The notes below the pieces were generated by a model. It worked only from the letters and a program-made list of their open reading frames with translations, ran no database searches and was not told where the DNA came from. From a virus, in IMG/VR virus record IMGVR_UViG_3300013126_000033, positions 1 through 61,422 of that record: a stretch of DNA of 61,422 nucleotides; one strand, written 5' to 3'. Numbering within the stretch: the stretch's first letter is position 1; each line of letters starts with the position of its first letter. This document shows positions 44,239 through 52,511 of the stretch, piece by piece. A program made the position numbers and the translations under genes.

Positions 44239-45894
44239 TTATATATTAAAGACTGAATTTAGATACCTATTATGGGTGCTATCATTATTTCTTATTGACG
44301 TTTTCATAAAGGCATTTTGAGTTTGATTATTAACCTGTTGAGTATTAACAACTGTTGGTGATGTTAATGGAACAGATTTTTTATCTTTGACTGAATCAAT
44401 TTGTTGATTGTATTTCTGTACTTTATCTCCTGTATTTACTGGAGAAATAACATTTTTACTAAATATCTTAGAAAATTCAGGATCTTTATTCATGGCAGGA
44501 GTAGTTTTACTTGCTCCCTCAACCTTAGTTTCTTTACCATCAACTGGTGTTAACCCCAAGAATTTTCTAATAGAATCTATAGGGTGTTTAAAGAATTCCC
44601 AAATTTTTTCGTATAAATCAACCATGTAATCTACAAATTTATTATATGTAGTAACGAACGAAAATGAATCTAATGATTTTTTAATCTTATCAAACCCAAG
44701 TTTTCCAGAAACCCAGGCCAATCCATTTTTAACTAAATCTAATAAATCACCTATCATAAATTTAAATGCACCTTTACTAAAAGCACCTGCTGCCTTTAAT
44801 AAAGAACCAGTCTTTTTATATTCTTTAAACCCATCAAACAATCCAACAATTCCACCGATAATCTGATTAATAACTGGTAACCTTGCGCCAATACTCTTAC
44901 CAACAGAAAATACTTTTCCAATAATAGATAATTTAGATGCCACAGTATTAAAGAAACCCGTTATTTTAGAAACTATACTAAAAGATGATCCAGATTTACT
45001 GAATAGTGCTATAGCTTGTCTAAATGGTGCAAAGAAATTAGATACAGCGAGTCTAAATTTATTAAATGTAGATACTACTGAAATCTTAATTGAATTAATT
45101 ACACCGGTTACTACTTTAAATGCTGTAATTATTTTAGACTGAATTGCTTTTGCAAAATTAGATATACTAATAATGGCTTTTTCTAAAGATGCAACTTGTT
45201 TTGGAAATCTATTTTTAAAGAATTCTTTAAATGACCCAAATGCATGTGTTACATTTATTGTTAAAATATCGTATGTATTTTTTACAAATTTAACAAATCT
45301 TGGTCCTAAATCTTTAATATATTTAGGTGTTATAAGTGAAGTAAAATCTTTAACTGCTTCGCCAATAGTTTTAGTTATATTCCATAACATCTTAGTATAT
45401 GCTTTAATTGCACCAAAACTAATACCTAATGATAATACAGTTAAAGTAGATAATGCGCTTAATTTACCAATACCTATTTTGAATTTAGGGAGTTCTTCTT
45501 TCTTTTCTTCACTTTTCTGACCAAAATTTCTTGTGTTTTCTTCAATCTTTTCTAGTAGTCTAATCTGTCTAGCATTAACTTTATCTATTTCAATTTCTCT
45601 TTCTGTTAAATCTGCAGATTGTATATTAACAGATTTATTTACTTCTGATTTTTTAGATAATGCTGTAGTATTAAGTTCAATGGTCTTAATTAATTTGACT
45701 ATATTTTTGTTTAAGAGAGTATAATCGGACTTAGTTTTAGGTGTAGTTACTGGTTTATTTTCTTTAATAGATGCCTGTACTTCCGCCTGAGCAGCTTCCA
45801 AAATTGCAGCGTGAGCAGGATTCATCTTTAAATTAGATGATTGAAGTGAGGCCGCGAATTCACTAAATGATAACTTATCCGATTTTTTTGCCAT
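44239..45894 (-). CDS. 29: Tail tape measure / baseplate hub protein, gp29-like
   Basis: 551 residues (T4 gp29 590). Long helical protein with coiled-coil N-terminal third (LTEREIEIDKVNARQIRLLE), hydrophobic helical centre (about 140-410) and a Gln/Asn-rich C-terminus. Assignment rests on length, composition and position: directly behind the gp26/gp51 pair, as tape measures follow their chaperones. Its ATG overlaps the stop of the gp51-like gene. Confidence 0.7.
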   Translation of the reverse strand: MAKKSDKLSFSEFAASLQSSNLKMNPAHAAILEAAQAEVQASIKENKPVTTPKTKSDYTLLNKNIVKLIKTIELNTTALSKKSEVNKSVNIQSADLTEREIEIDKVNARQIRLLEKIEENTRNFGQKSEEKKEELPKFKIGIGKLSALSTLTVLSLGISFGAIKAYTKMLWNITKTIGEAVKDFTSLITPKYIKDLGPRFVKFVKNTYDILTINVTHAFGSFKEFFKNRFPKQVASLEKAIISISNFAKAIQSKIITAFKVVTGVINSIKISVVSTFNKFRLAVSNFFAPFRQAIALFSKSGSSFSIVSKITGFFNTVASKLSIIGKVFSVGKSIGARLPVINQIIGGIVGLFDGFKEYKKTGSLLKAAGAFSKGAFKFMIGDLLDLVKNGLAWVSGKLGFDKIKKSLDSFSFVTTYNKFVDYMVDLYEKIWEFFKHPIDSIRKFLGLTPVDGKETKVEGASKTTPAMNKDPEFSKIFSKNVISPVNTGDKVQKYNQQIDSVKDKKSVPLTSPTVVNTQQVNNQTQNAFMKTSIRNNDSTHNRYLNSVFNI

Positions 45895-46034
45895 TATTGA
45901 CTACTTTCTATCCTTTGCTTTTCTTCTTCTAAGAATTGCATTAGTAATGAAACATAAATTTCTCTCTCAAATGGAATCATATTTTCAATATCTTCTAATG
46001 AATACTTATGGTATTGCATTAAAGCAAAATTCAT
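45894..46034 (-). CDS. 51: gp51-like hub assembly chaperone (probably made as a -1 frameshift extension of gp26)
   Basis: 46 residues from ATG 46034 (MNFALMQYHKYSLEDIENMI, then FEREIYVSLLMQFLEEEKQ). The frame is open further upstream to 46076 and reads LVNLSHENLYNFYK before the Met, which looks like real protein. No ribosome binding site precedes ATG 46034. A run of eight T at the end of gp26 offers a -1 slip into this frame, giving a 60-residue extension. IPFEREIY resembles gp51 and tail-chaperone sequences of T4-like phages. Stop overlaps the tape-measure ATG (TAATG). Confidence 0.7.
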   Translation of the reverse strand: MNFALMQYHKYSLEDIENMIPFEREIYVSLLMQFLEEEKQRIESSQ

Positions 46035-46072
46035 TTTATAGAAATTATACAGGTTTTCATGTGAGAGATTAA

Positions 46073-46783
46073 CTAAAAAAAACTAGAAATACCTTCTAAA
46101 ACTTTGTTGTGTTCTTTACCACATACTGGGCATTTATAATTTAATTCTTTCTTAAGTTTTGGCATTGTTTCAAAGAATGATTGAATTTTTGCAAATTGCT
46201 CTGAAGTTAAATTATTCAAGAAGTCCATCAAATCTTCTCTTGTTTGCTCTTTAGCATGATAAATTTCTTCAGCAGTATAAATGCTATCAATACAATCTAC
46301 AACAATATCAAACATTCCATCTATTGAATCTTGTCCAATTTCTAATTTAGTAATTGTATCTAATGATGGGTATTTCATAATAACACCAACACCATCAAAT
46401 AAATTAATATTTGTACTATGGCCAACTGGTGTTTCTACTTTAAGTTGAGTAAGGTCCAATCTAATTGGAGTTACTGCTTTTTCATCTTCACATACGTCAC
46501 ATTTTAAAAATAATTCTACATCTTCACCCACTGATATAGCTCTTAATTGGGTGAAAATATATTCTAAATCAAACATAGCTAAAGACTCTACATCTATAGC
46601 ATTAAAAGTACATGACTTGATAACACCCTTTAGTGTATCCATCATGACTTTTGGGTTGTCAGATTGCTGTGCAATCAATAAAGCTTTTTCTTCTTTAATT
46701 AAGAATGATCTAAATTTAACCTCTTTACCTGTAGATGGAACAATTAAACTATAGGTTGGTGAAGTATTAATTGGTAGTGCCAT
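46073..46783 (-). CDS. 26: Baseplate hub assembly protein, gp26-like
   Basis: 236 residues (T4 gp26 208). Conserved start (SPTYSLIVPSTGKEVKFRSF, FLIKEEKALL) and two CxxC pairs (CDVCED near 100; CPVCGKEH near 222) that could bind zinc are typical of the T4 gp26 family. The gene ends AGT TTT TTT TAG, a T7 slippery run at the stop codon (46075-46082). Confidence 0.83.
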   Translation of the reverse strand: MALPINTSPTYSLIVPSTGKEVKFRSFLIKEEKALLIAQQSDNPKVMMDTLKGVIKSCTFNAIDVESLAMFDLEYIFTQLRAISVGEDVELFLKCDVCEDEKAVTPIRLDLTQLKVETPVGHSTNINLFDGVGVIMKYPSLDTITKLEIGQDSIDGMFDIVVDCIDSIYTAEEIYHAKEQTREDLMDFLNNLTSEQFAKIQSFFETMPKLKKELNYKCPVCGKEHNKVLEGISSFF

Positions 46784-46787
46784 AATG

Positions 46788-47225
46788 TTACTCTCCTTTA
46801 TTCATATTATGAATCAGCTTATTCAATTCAGATGTACTGCCAACAAATATTGCATTGTTGTTTGTTACTGTTTTAGTGGGACCACCGTCAGAAGATTCTT
46901 TCGGTGCATCCAATTTTTGTTTCTTCTCACTTAATTTCAATAGCTTTTCATTAATATCAGCTAATTGATTCATTAAGTTACCTACAACTTCAAATGCTCT
47001 AGGGTGTTCAGAACTCTTTGCAACCTCTAAAGCATGCATCAAAGCTTCTTGTCCAGTAGCTAGAAGATCATGAAGATTCTTTCTAGTTTTATCATAGTCA
47101 TAATCTATTTTTTCATTTATACTATTTGTTTCTGGAATTATTACTTCACCAGACCGAGTAATCACTTCAGTTGGTTCCACAGGTTCTATATCAAATACCT
47201 GTGAAAGGTTATCATCAATTTTCAT
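46788..47225 (-). CDS. 16: Small terminase subunit, gp16-like
   Basis: 145 residues (T4 gp16 164). The central helical block DYDKTRKNLHDLLATGQEAL and KSSEHPRAFEVVGNLMNQLA is characteristic of T4-like small terminases, which form rings that stimulate gp17 and recognise DNA for packaging. Here it lies among baseplate genes; no large terminase is in the window. AAGGAT is upstream of the ATG. Confidence 0.88.
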   Translation of the reverse strand: MKIDDNLSQVFDIEPVEPTEVITRSGEVIIPETNSINEKIDYDYDKTRKNLHDLLATGQEALMHALEVAKSSEHPRAFEVVGNLMNQLADINEKLLKLSEKKQKLDAPKESSDGGPTKTVTNNNAIFVGSTSELNKLIHNMNKGE

Positions 47226-47237
47226 ATTATATCCTAA

Positions 47238-47747
47238 TTACGAAATTTTCTTTCTTGTTGGGGTTGGTCTTGTTGTAGTAGTTTCAACTGGTGCAACTGG
47301 TTCTTCAACCGTTGGTTTAGGTGTTTCAATTACAGGTTTAGGCGTAGGCGCTGGTGTTGGTCTTTGCGGCGGAACAGCTGGTGCTGGCGCCGCTTCAGTC
47401 TTTTTTGCTGCTGAATAAGCATTAGCTCCAAAGAATACACCTACTAAAGCTGAAATAGCTACAAAATATGTAGGTGCAATATCACCTACAATCTTAGCTG
47501 CATCGTCTACATCTAACCATGATGTAAATACAATAACTATTGGGTATAATAACATCCCAAATAAAGCAAACCAAGTCATCTTACGCATAGCGTCACGTTG
47601 AGCATCTTGATCTTCAAGTTCTCTACGTTTGAATTCCAAATACATTGATAATTCTTCACTACTTACGTAACCATCACCATTTGTATCTGCTTCTTGTAGT
47701 TGGGCATAAGCTTGATGGCTTACACCTTGCTTTTTATAATCTTCCAT
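47238..47747 (-). CDS. Membrane protein with EF-hand
   Basis: 169 residues. An EF-hand calcium loop (ADTNGDGYVSSEEL, residues 20-33), two membrane segments (about 58-76 and 92-108) and a Pro/Thr-rich C-terminal tail. EF-hand proteins of this layout occur in marine T4-like phages. Location in the structural operon suggests late expression; function unknown. Confidence 0.7.
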   Translation of the reverse strand: MEDYKKQGVSHQAYAQLQEADTNGDGYVSSEELSMYLEFKRRELEDQDAQRDAMRKMTWFALFGMLLYPIVIVFTSWLDVDDAAKIVGDIAPTYFVAISALVGVFFGANAYSAAKKTEAAPAPAVPPQRPTPAPTPKPVIETPKPTVEEPVAPVETTTTRPTPTRKKIS

Positions 47748-47756
47748 TTATAGTCC

Positions 47757-48482
47757 TTATATAATAGTTGGATCATAACCACCACCAGACGGAACGTTTG
47801 GTGCACCCGGGATATAACCGCCTCTATAGTCTGGTGCTGCTAGACCACCGCTATACCCATAAGGATCAATTTTTGCTGTATTACCATTTGTTTGCAATTT
47901 TTCTTTTGCATTTTCAATTACTGTGCCGGTATTATCATCTTTAATAGCACTACCGGCTAACCAATATTTATAATTGATTGATACCTGTATTTTCATTACA
48001 TCTCTTGCACTATAATCCATTTGAATTGGACTAATAGATTTAGGGTAACACTCATACAATTTAACTTTATACTGTTCTTTATTTTGTTTATCTAACACGT
48101 AAATAGTTATATCTGAAATGTAATCATTATAATAATTAAATTGACGAGTTACTGGGTCCTGAATAGAATTAATCCATGCATCCCATAATGCTTTACTATC
48201 CATTGAATTATCAACATAAAAAGTAAGATTAATATTATCAAATAATCTTTCATATGGCATTTCTCTAAATTCACCATACATTTTAGATTGTTGAGTAGAA
48301 ATACTCATCCCAGGCAACTGTACTGAATCACAATACATCAATACTGTACGTAAATCACCTACATAATTATAGGTATTTTTAGATGCTGCTAAGGCTGGAG
48401 GTAATGAAAATTCGACCTTATATCTATTAGTGGTCATTAACCCTTTGCTTTTAATACTAGCTACAAAGTTATTTAATTTCAT
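47757..48482 (-). CDS. Tail tube-like protein (gp19/gp54 family)
   Basis: 241 residues. N-terminal MTTNRYKVEFSLPP, CDSVQLPGMSISTQQ and the beta-rich body (INLTFYVDNSMDSKALWDAW, RQFNYYNDYISDITIYVLD, VKLYECYPKSISPIQMDY) match the T4 tail tube fold. Neighbourhood with baseplate hub genes favours a gp54-type tube initiator over the main tube protein gp19; length lies between them. A Gly/Pro-rich tail ends the protein. Confidence 0.78.
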   Translation of the reverse strand: MKLNNFVASIKSKGLMTTNRYKVEFSLPPALAASKNTYNYVGDLRTVLMYCDSVQLPGMSISTQQSKMYGEFREMPYERLFDNINLTFYVDNSMDSKALWDAWINSIQDPVTRQFNYYNDYISDITIYVLDKQNKEQYKVKLYECYPKSISPIQMDYSARDVMKIQVSINYKYWLAGSAIKDDNTGTVIENAKEKLQTNGNTAKIDPYGYSGGLAAPDYRGGYIPGAPNVPSGGGYDPTII

Positions 48483-49069
48483 ATCATTGACCTCTTAGAA
48501 TCCTGCCAAACTTTATTTTTATTTGCACCAACAAATGATTCAACTGGAAGCATCATAGCTGTCGCCCAGTCCTGAGCTGGTATTAATTTGAATGCTGAAC
48601 GAACATGTGAATTTAAATATTGTTTAATACAAGGTTCAGCTGCTTTAAATTTTGAAACTCCTCCTATTAGTGACCATGAGTATTTTAGTCTAGTGGTTTC
48701 ATCCATTCTTTTATTATTAGCAAATTGCATTAATCTATCCAATAATTGAACTCGCATCTGATATGGTAGATAGTGCATATTTAATCCCATAAACCCATCT
48801 TTAGTTTTTTCATATGGGAATACTAATGGAAACATATCCCAATACGGTAATGTGTCTTTAGTTTTTGCATCATATAAAAACATATATAAGTTACCAGGTT
48901 TAATACTATTGGTAAGTCCTTGTCCTTTAAGAATATTCTTCGAAGTAATATTCTGTTGTCTAATTAACAATGCTTGTTGTTGATACCAAGAATTGGATTT
49001 TTTGACAACATTTTTTAAATCGTATTGGTTACGTTTAAAAATGTCAGAAAGAGAAGTATTTTGTTCCAT
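48479..49069 (-). CDS. Conserved virion-associated protein of unknown function
   Basis: 196 residues. IKPGNLYMFLYDAKTKDTLP, YWDMFPLVFPYEKTKDGFMG and LNMHYLPYQMRVQLLDRLM are strong blocks found in T4-like phages near gene 4 and baseplate genes. No named T4 counterpart is certain. A minus-strand TATAAATA (49076-49083) ends only seven bases before the ATG, so a transcript from it would be nearly leaderless; otherwise the gene is read from 49564. Confidence 0.7.
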   Translation of the reverse strand: MEQNTSLSDIFKRNQYDLKNVVKKSNSWYQQQALLIRQQNITSKNILKGQGLTNSIKPGNLYMFLYDAKTKDTLPYWDMFPLVFPYEKTKDGFMGLNMHYLPYQMRVQLLDRLMQFANNKRMDETTRLKYSWSLIGGVSKFKAAEPCIKQYLNSHVRSAFKLIPAQDWATAMMLPVESFVGANKNKVWQDSKRSMI

Positions 49070-49089
49070 ATATTATATTTATATACTAT

Positions 49090-49527
49090 TTAAAGACCTA
49101 ATTCTTTTTCTGTTATTATCTTAAATTCCCAACCGCGTTCTTTACAATATTGAACTGCCGCTTCCCATTTTGATTGATTCTTAACAAAAGTCATAGCTTC
49201 AGTAATATATCTTTTTGTTCTTCTTCCGGGAAATACGGGAGGCATTGTCTGTGTTGATGGCTTAACTTCAACCAAATATGTTTTGGAACCATTTGTCTTT
49301 GTTTTTACTTGTATTTTAAAATCAATAAAATATCTATGTAATCTATTATCTGTTCCACATCTATAAGGTATTATAGTTTCTTCACTAGACCATTTTATAA
49401 CTGCTGAATTAGAATCACACCAGTTCATAAAACGCAATTCCCAAGACGAACGATAGATGATATTTGTTGGATCACCAGCGTATTTTTCTGGGAATTTAAT
49501 ATTATATTTGCCTTGATGATACTTCAT
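49090..49527 (-). CDS. 4: Head completion nuclease-fold protein, gp4-like
   Basis: 145 residues (T4 gp4 150). SSWELRFMNWCDSN, WSSEETIIPYRC, HRYFIDFKI, KTYLVEVKPSTQT and the C-terminal WEAAVQYCKERGWEFKIIT match the gp4/gp50 family, a PD-(D/E)XK-like fold (D in FIDF, ExK in VEVK). It finishes heads before tail joining. Confidence 0.9.
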   Translation of the reverse strand: MKYHQGKYNIKFPEKYAGDPTNIIYRSSWELRFMNWCDSNSAVIKWSSEETIIPYRCGTDNRLHRYFIDFKIQVKTKTNGSKTYLVEVKPSTQTMPPVFPGRRTKRYITEAMTFVKNQSKWEAAVQYCKERGWEFKIITEKELGL

Positions 49528-49534
49528 AACCTAT

Positions 49535-49542
49535 TATAAATA
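49535..49542 (+). promoter_or_regulatory. T4-type late promoter, plus strand
   Basis: TATAAATA 31 bases before gene 48 (49573), reading toward the plus-strand baseplate genes. Confidence 0.72.
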
Positions 49543-49556
49543 ATTAACAATAACCC

Positions 49557-49564
49557 TATTTATA
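49557..49564 (-). promoter_or_regulatory. T4-type late promoter, minus strand
   Basis: TATAAATA on the minus strand, about 30 bases before gene 4 (49527). It and the plus-strand promoter point across each other in a 45-nt gap. Confidence 0.72.
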
Positions 49565-49572
49565 GAACTTAT

Positions 49573-50736
49573 ATGGCAGACCAATACGCACCATCATTTA
49601 TGCAAGGTAAACCGATGACTCAAAGAGATGCTTTAGCATCTAAGTCAGGTGATCCTATTAATGATAGAATAAAACTGCAAAATACTAGATCCTCATTTAA
49701 TCAGAATGGACAGTATTCTGTATCTAATTTGATGTACCCCGAAAATTTAATTAGTGTAAATTCTAATTCAAAACACCCTAATGTTGGTGGTACAGAGTAT
49801 GGTAATAATTATGTTATATTCTATATTAATATTAGCGACAGTTCTAAACTTATAAAAGAACAAAAACAAGAAACCGTTTCTGATATCCCTCAAATTGATA
49901 AAACTCGTTTAGCAGGTCAAAAGATAACAGAAGATCAAGCGGCAACTGGCATGACAGTTGAAGGTATGGTTGCTGGTGGAGCATTAAGGGGTGATACTAG
50001 TGGTGCCGTAATTGGTGGTGGTATTGGTAATTTTGGTGCTAAAGTTATTGGAACACAATCACCTACGTTTAGTAAACAAATGAAACGTCTTGCCGCGGCA
50101 ATTGCTTTACATACACCAAATCAACATTCAGCAAGATATTCTGCAAATTATGATGATGTATCTACTTCTGCGTTTCAATTAGCTATGAAAGGTGGAGAAG
50201 GTTTCATTAGAGCTGTTACTGAAGGTGTAAGTAAACGAGCAATTAGTAATGAAAGTTCTCAATTAACTAAAGATATTGCAGCAACTGTGGTTATGAATAC
50301 TTTACCTGGCAAAGATTCTATGTCAGCAATTACAGGTTTGGCAACTAACCCTAAAAAGGAACAAGTTTTTAGAGGTGTAGATTTTAGAACATGGAACTTC
50401 GAGTACCAATTCTTCCCAAGATCACGACAAGAAATGGAAAATGTTCAGAACATTATTTATATGTTCAAATTACATATGCACCCAGAATATAAAGATGCAA
50501 ATAATTTCTTGTATATTTACCCATCGGAATTTGATATTGTTCACTATAATGGTACTACAGAAAACTTAAATTTACCTAGACATACTTCATGTGTATTAAC
50601 TGAAATGGTTGTTAACTATACACCACAAACTCAATTTACCTCATTTGAATATGGTGCACCAACTCAAATTAATATTCAATTGACGTTTAAAGAACTTGTT
50701 CAGATGTCTAAAGAAAGAATCCAAGAGGGTTACTAA
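49573..50736 (+). CDS. 48: Baseplate tube cap, gp48-like
   Basis: 387 residues (T4 gp48 364). NLMYPENLISVNSNSKHPNV and NYVIFYINI near the start, and a C-terminal tube-like domain (FRTWNFEYQFFPRSRQEMEN, PSEFDIVHYNG, VLTEMVVNYTPQTQF) match gp48, which caps the hub and starts the tail tube. First gene of the plus-strand baseplate operon. Confidence 0.88.
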   Translation: MADQYAPSFMQGKPMTQRDALASKSGDPINDRIKLQNTRSSFNQNGQYSVSNLMYPENLISVNSNSKHPNVGGTEYGNNYVIFYINISDSSKLIKEQKQETVSDIPQIDKTRLAGQKITEDQAATGMTVEGMVAGGALRGDTSGAVIGGGIGNFGAKVIGTQSPTFSKQMKRLAAAIALHTPNQHSARYSANYDDVSTSAFQLAMKGGEGFIRAVTEGVSKRAISNESSQLTKDIAATVVMNTLPGKDSMSAITGLATNPKKEQVFRGVDFRTWNFEYQFFPRSRQEMENVQNIIYMFKLHMHPEYKDANNFLYIYPSEFDIVHYNGTTENLNLPRHTSCVLTEMVVNYTPQTQFTSFEYGAPTQINIQLTFKELVQMSKERIQEGY

Positions 50737-50739
50737 CAA

Positions 50740-51231
50740 ATGTACTTTAAAGACTTTGATAAAATATTTTATGATTTTAATATTAATGGTGAAAGTAAGT
50801 TAGAAGTAATAACTGATATTACTCGTAATGTTAGATTCAGAAAAGAAATTCTTGCCAATATTACTATATATGATGAATATGATATTATGGATGGAGAAAC
50901 ACCAGAGATCATAGCTGAAAAGGTGTATGGGAATCCAAATTATCATTGGATTATTATGTTAGTAAATGAACGATATGATTATCTAACTGAATTTCCGTTA
51001 CCTATTTACCAATTAGAAAAATTTATTAAAGACAAATATGGTGATGCAAATGTTTATGCTACACACCACTATATAAATGAAAATGGTTTTGTTGTAGATT
51101 CAAGTTATTCTGGTGCAATTTCAGTTTCAAATTATGAATATGAAGATAGAATTAATGAATCTAAACGTAGAATAAAATTAGTATCAAAAGATATTATCGA
51201 TACAATATTGAAAAACTTTAAAGAACTATAA
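50740..51231 (+). CDS. 53: Baseplate wedge protein, gp53-like
   Basis: 163 residues (T4 gp53 196). MYFKDFDKIFYDF, TPEIIAEKVYGNPNYHWIIM and FPLPIYQLEKFI are typical of gp53, which clamps wedges around the hub. Coupled to the next gene by one base. Confidence 0.88.
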   Translation: MYFKDFDKIFYDFNINGESKLEVITDITRNVRFRKEILANITIYDEYDIMDGETPEIIAEKVYGNPNYHWIIMLVNERYDYLTEFPLPIYQLEKFIKDKYGDANVYATHHYINENGFVVDSSYSGAISVSNYEYEDRINESKRRIKLVSKDIIDTILKNFKEL

Positions 51232-52511
51232 TGATTCAAACTAATGAGATTAGGTTTGCTGGTGATATATCAGTTGATAATATAACTGTAATTACATCAA
51301 AGGGTCTAAAACAAAATATTACTAATCAAGTCTTAGCTATTGAAATCTATGAAGACTTGTATTCACCATTTATGTCTGGCGTTTTGACAGTAAATGATTC
51401 ATTTGATATGGTTAACTTATTTCCATTTATTGGTGAAGAATATTTAAATGTTCATTTATATACCCCATCTCTTGATATTAAAGATCATATCGACTCACAA
51501 TTTTATATCTATAAAGTATCTAATAGAATTATAATAGGTGATAGAACAGTAGTTTATCAAATCCATTTTATCTCAAAAGAAGCTATTGTTGATGTAAATA
51601 AACATGTTAGTAGAGCATATTCAGGAAAAGTTTCTGATATTGCAAAGGAAATCATTACAAATAAAAATTATGGTTTAGAAACTAATAAAAAAGAAATAAT
51701 AGAACCAACAGGTAATGTAACTAAATTTATATCAAATTATTGGACTCCTATTCAGAACATTAATTACGCAGCAGGTACAGCTGTTTCAGTGTCTGGTGCA
51801 TCAAATTATGTTTTCTTTGAGAATAGAAATGGTTTTAATTTTGTTTCAATGGATTATCTATATAAACAAGAAGTGAAACAAGAATTCAAATATGATAACT
51901 ATGCTAGAGATGTAAGATCAAATGGTAGTTCTGTTATTAATTTAACGGAAGATTATAAAAGAATTTTAGATTTAGATGTACCAGTAGTTCAAGATTATAT
52001 GGAAAGAGCACGTTCTGGTATGTTTGCATCTAAAATAATTACTCATGATATTTTAACAAAGAATTATAATTCTAAAAACTTTGATATAGCTACTGATTAT
52101 TCTAAAACTACACATATGAACCCTAATGGTATCATATCAAATAATAATGTAAGACATCCAAATTCTAAGATTATTAATATGTCTAAATATTATGGTGTAT
52201 TTGATAAGTATACAGACGTTTCAAATGCAAAATCTATTCAGCGTAGAATATCACAATTAGCACAAGCAGAAACTACTAAAATAAATATTGTAGTTCTTGG
52301 GCGTACTGATTATACAGTTGGTATGAAAGTTAAATTAGATTTAAATAAAATTGAACCTATTGCTAAAGATGAAAATGATATACAAGATAAAATATTTTCA
52401 GGCAATTATATCATATCTGCTATTAATCACTATATCAATAAAGAAAAACATGAATGTAATATGGAATTAATTAAAGATTCTTATATTATGAATCTCAATG
52501 AGGGTAAATAA
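51231..52511 (+). CDS. 27: Baseplate central hub protein, gp27-like
   Basis: 426 residues (T4 gp27 391). VLAIEIYEDLYSPFMSGVLT and the following hub-domain pattern (FPFIGEEYLNVHLYTP, FISKEAIVDVNKHVSRAY) match gp27, the trimer that holds gp5 and connects to the tube. It ends in overlap with gene 5. Confidence 0.85.
   Translation: MIQTNEIRFAGDISVDNITVITSKGLKQNITNQVLAIEIYEDLYSPFMSGVLTVNDSFDMVNLFPFIGEEYLNVHLYTPSLDIKDHIDSQFYIYKVSNRIIIGDRTVVYQIHFISKEAIVDVNKHVSRAYSGKVSDIAKEIITNKNYGLETNKKEIIEPTGNVTKFISNYWTPIQNINYAAGTAVSVSGASNYVFFENRNGFNFVSMDYLYKQEVKQEFKYDNYARDVRSNGSSVINLTEDYKRILDLDVPVVQDYMERARSGMFASKIITHDILTKNYNSKNFDIATDYSKTTHMNPNGIISNNNVRHPNSKIINMSKYYGVFDKYTDVSNAKSIQRRISQLAQAETTKINIVVLGRTDYTVGMKVKLDLNKIEPIAKDENDIQDKIFSGNYIISAINHYINKEKHECNMELIKDSYIMNLNEGK

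Noticed and set aside
49076-49083. Late promoter for the gene at 49069
   Set aside because: TATAAATA is present on the minus strand but ends seven bases before the ATG, leaving no leader or ribosome site; kept only as a remark in that gene's entry.
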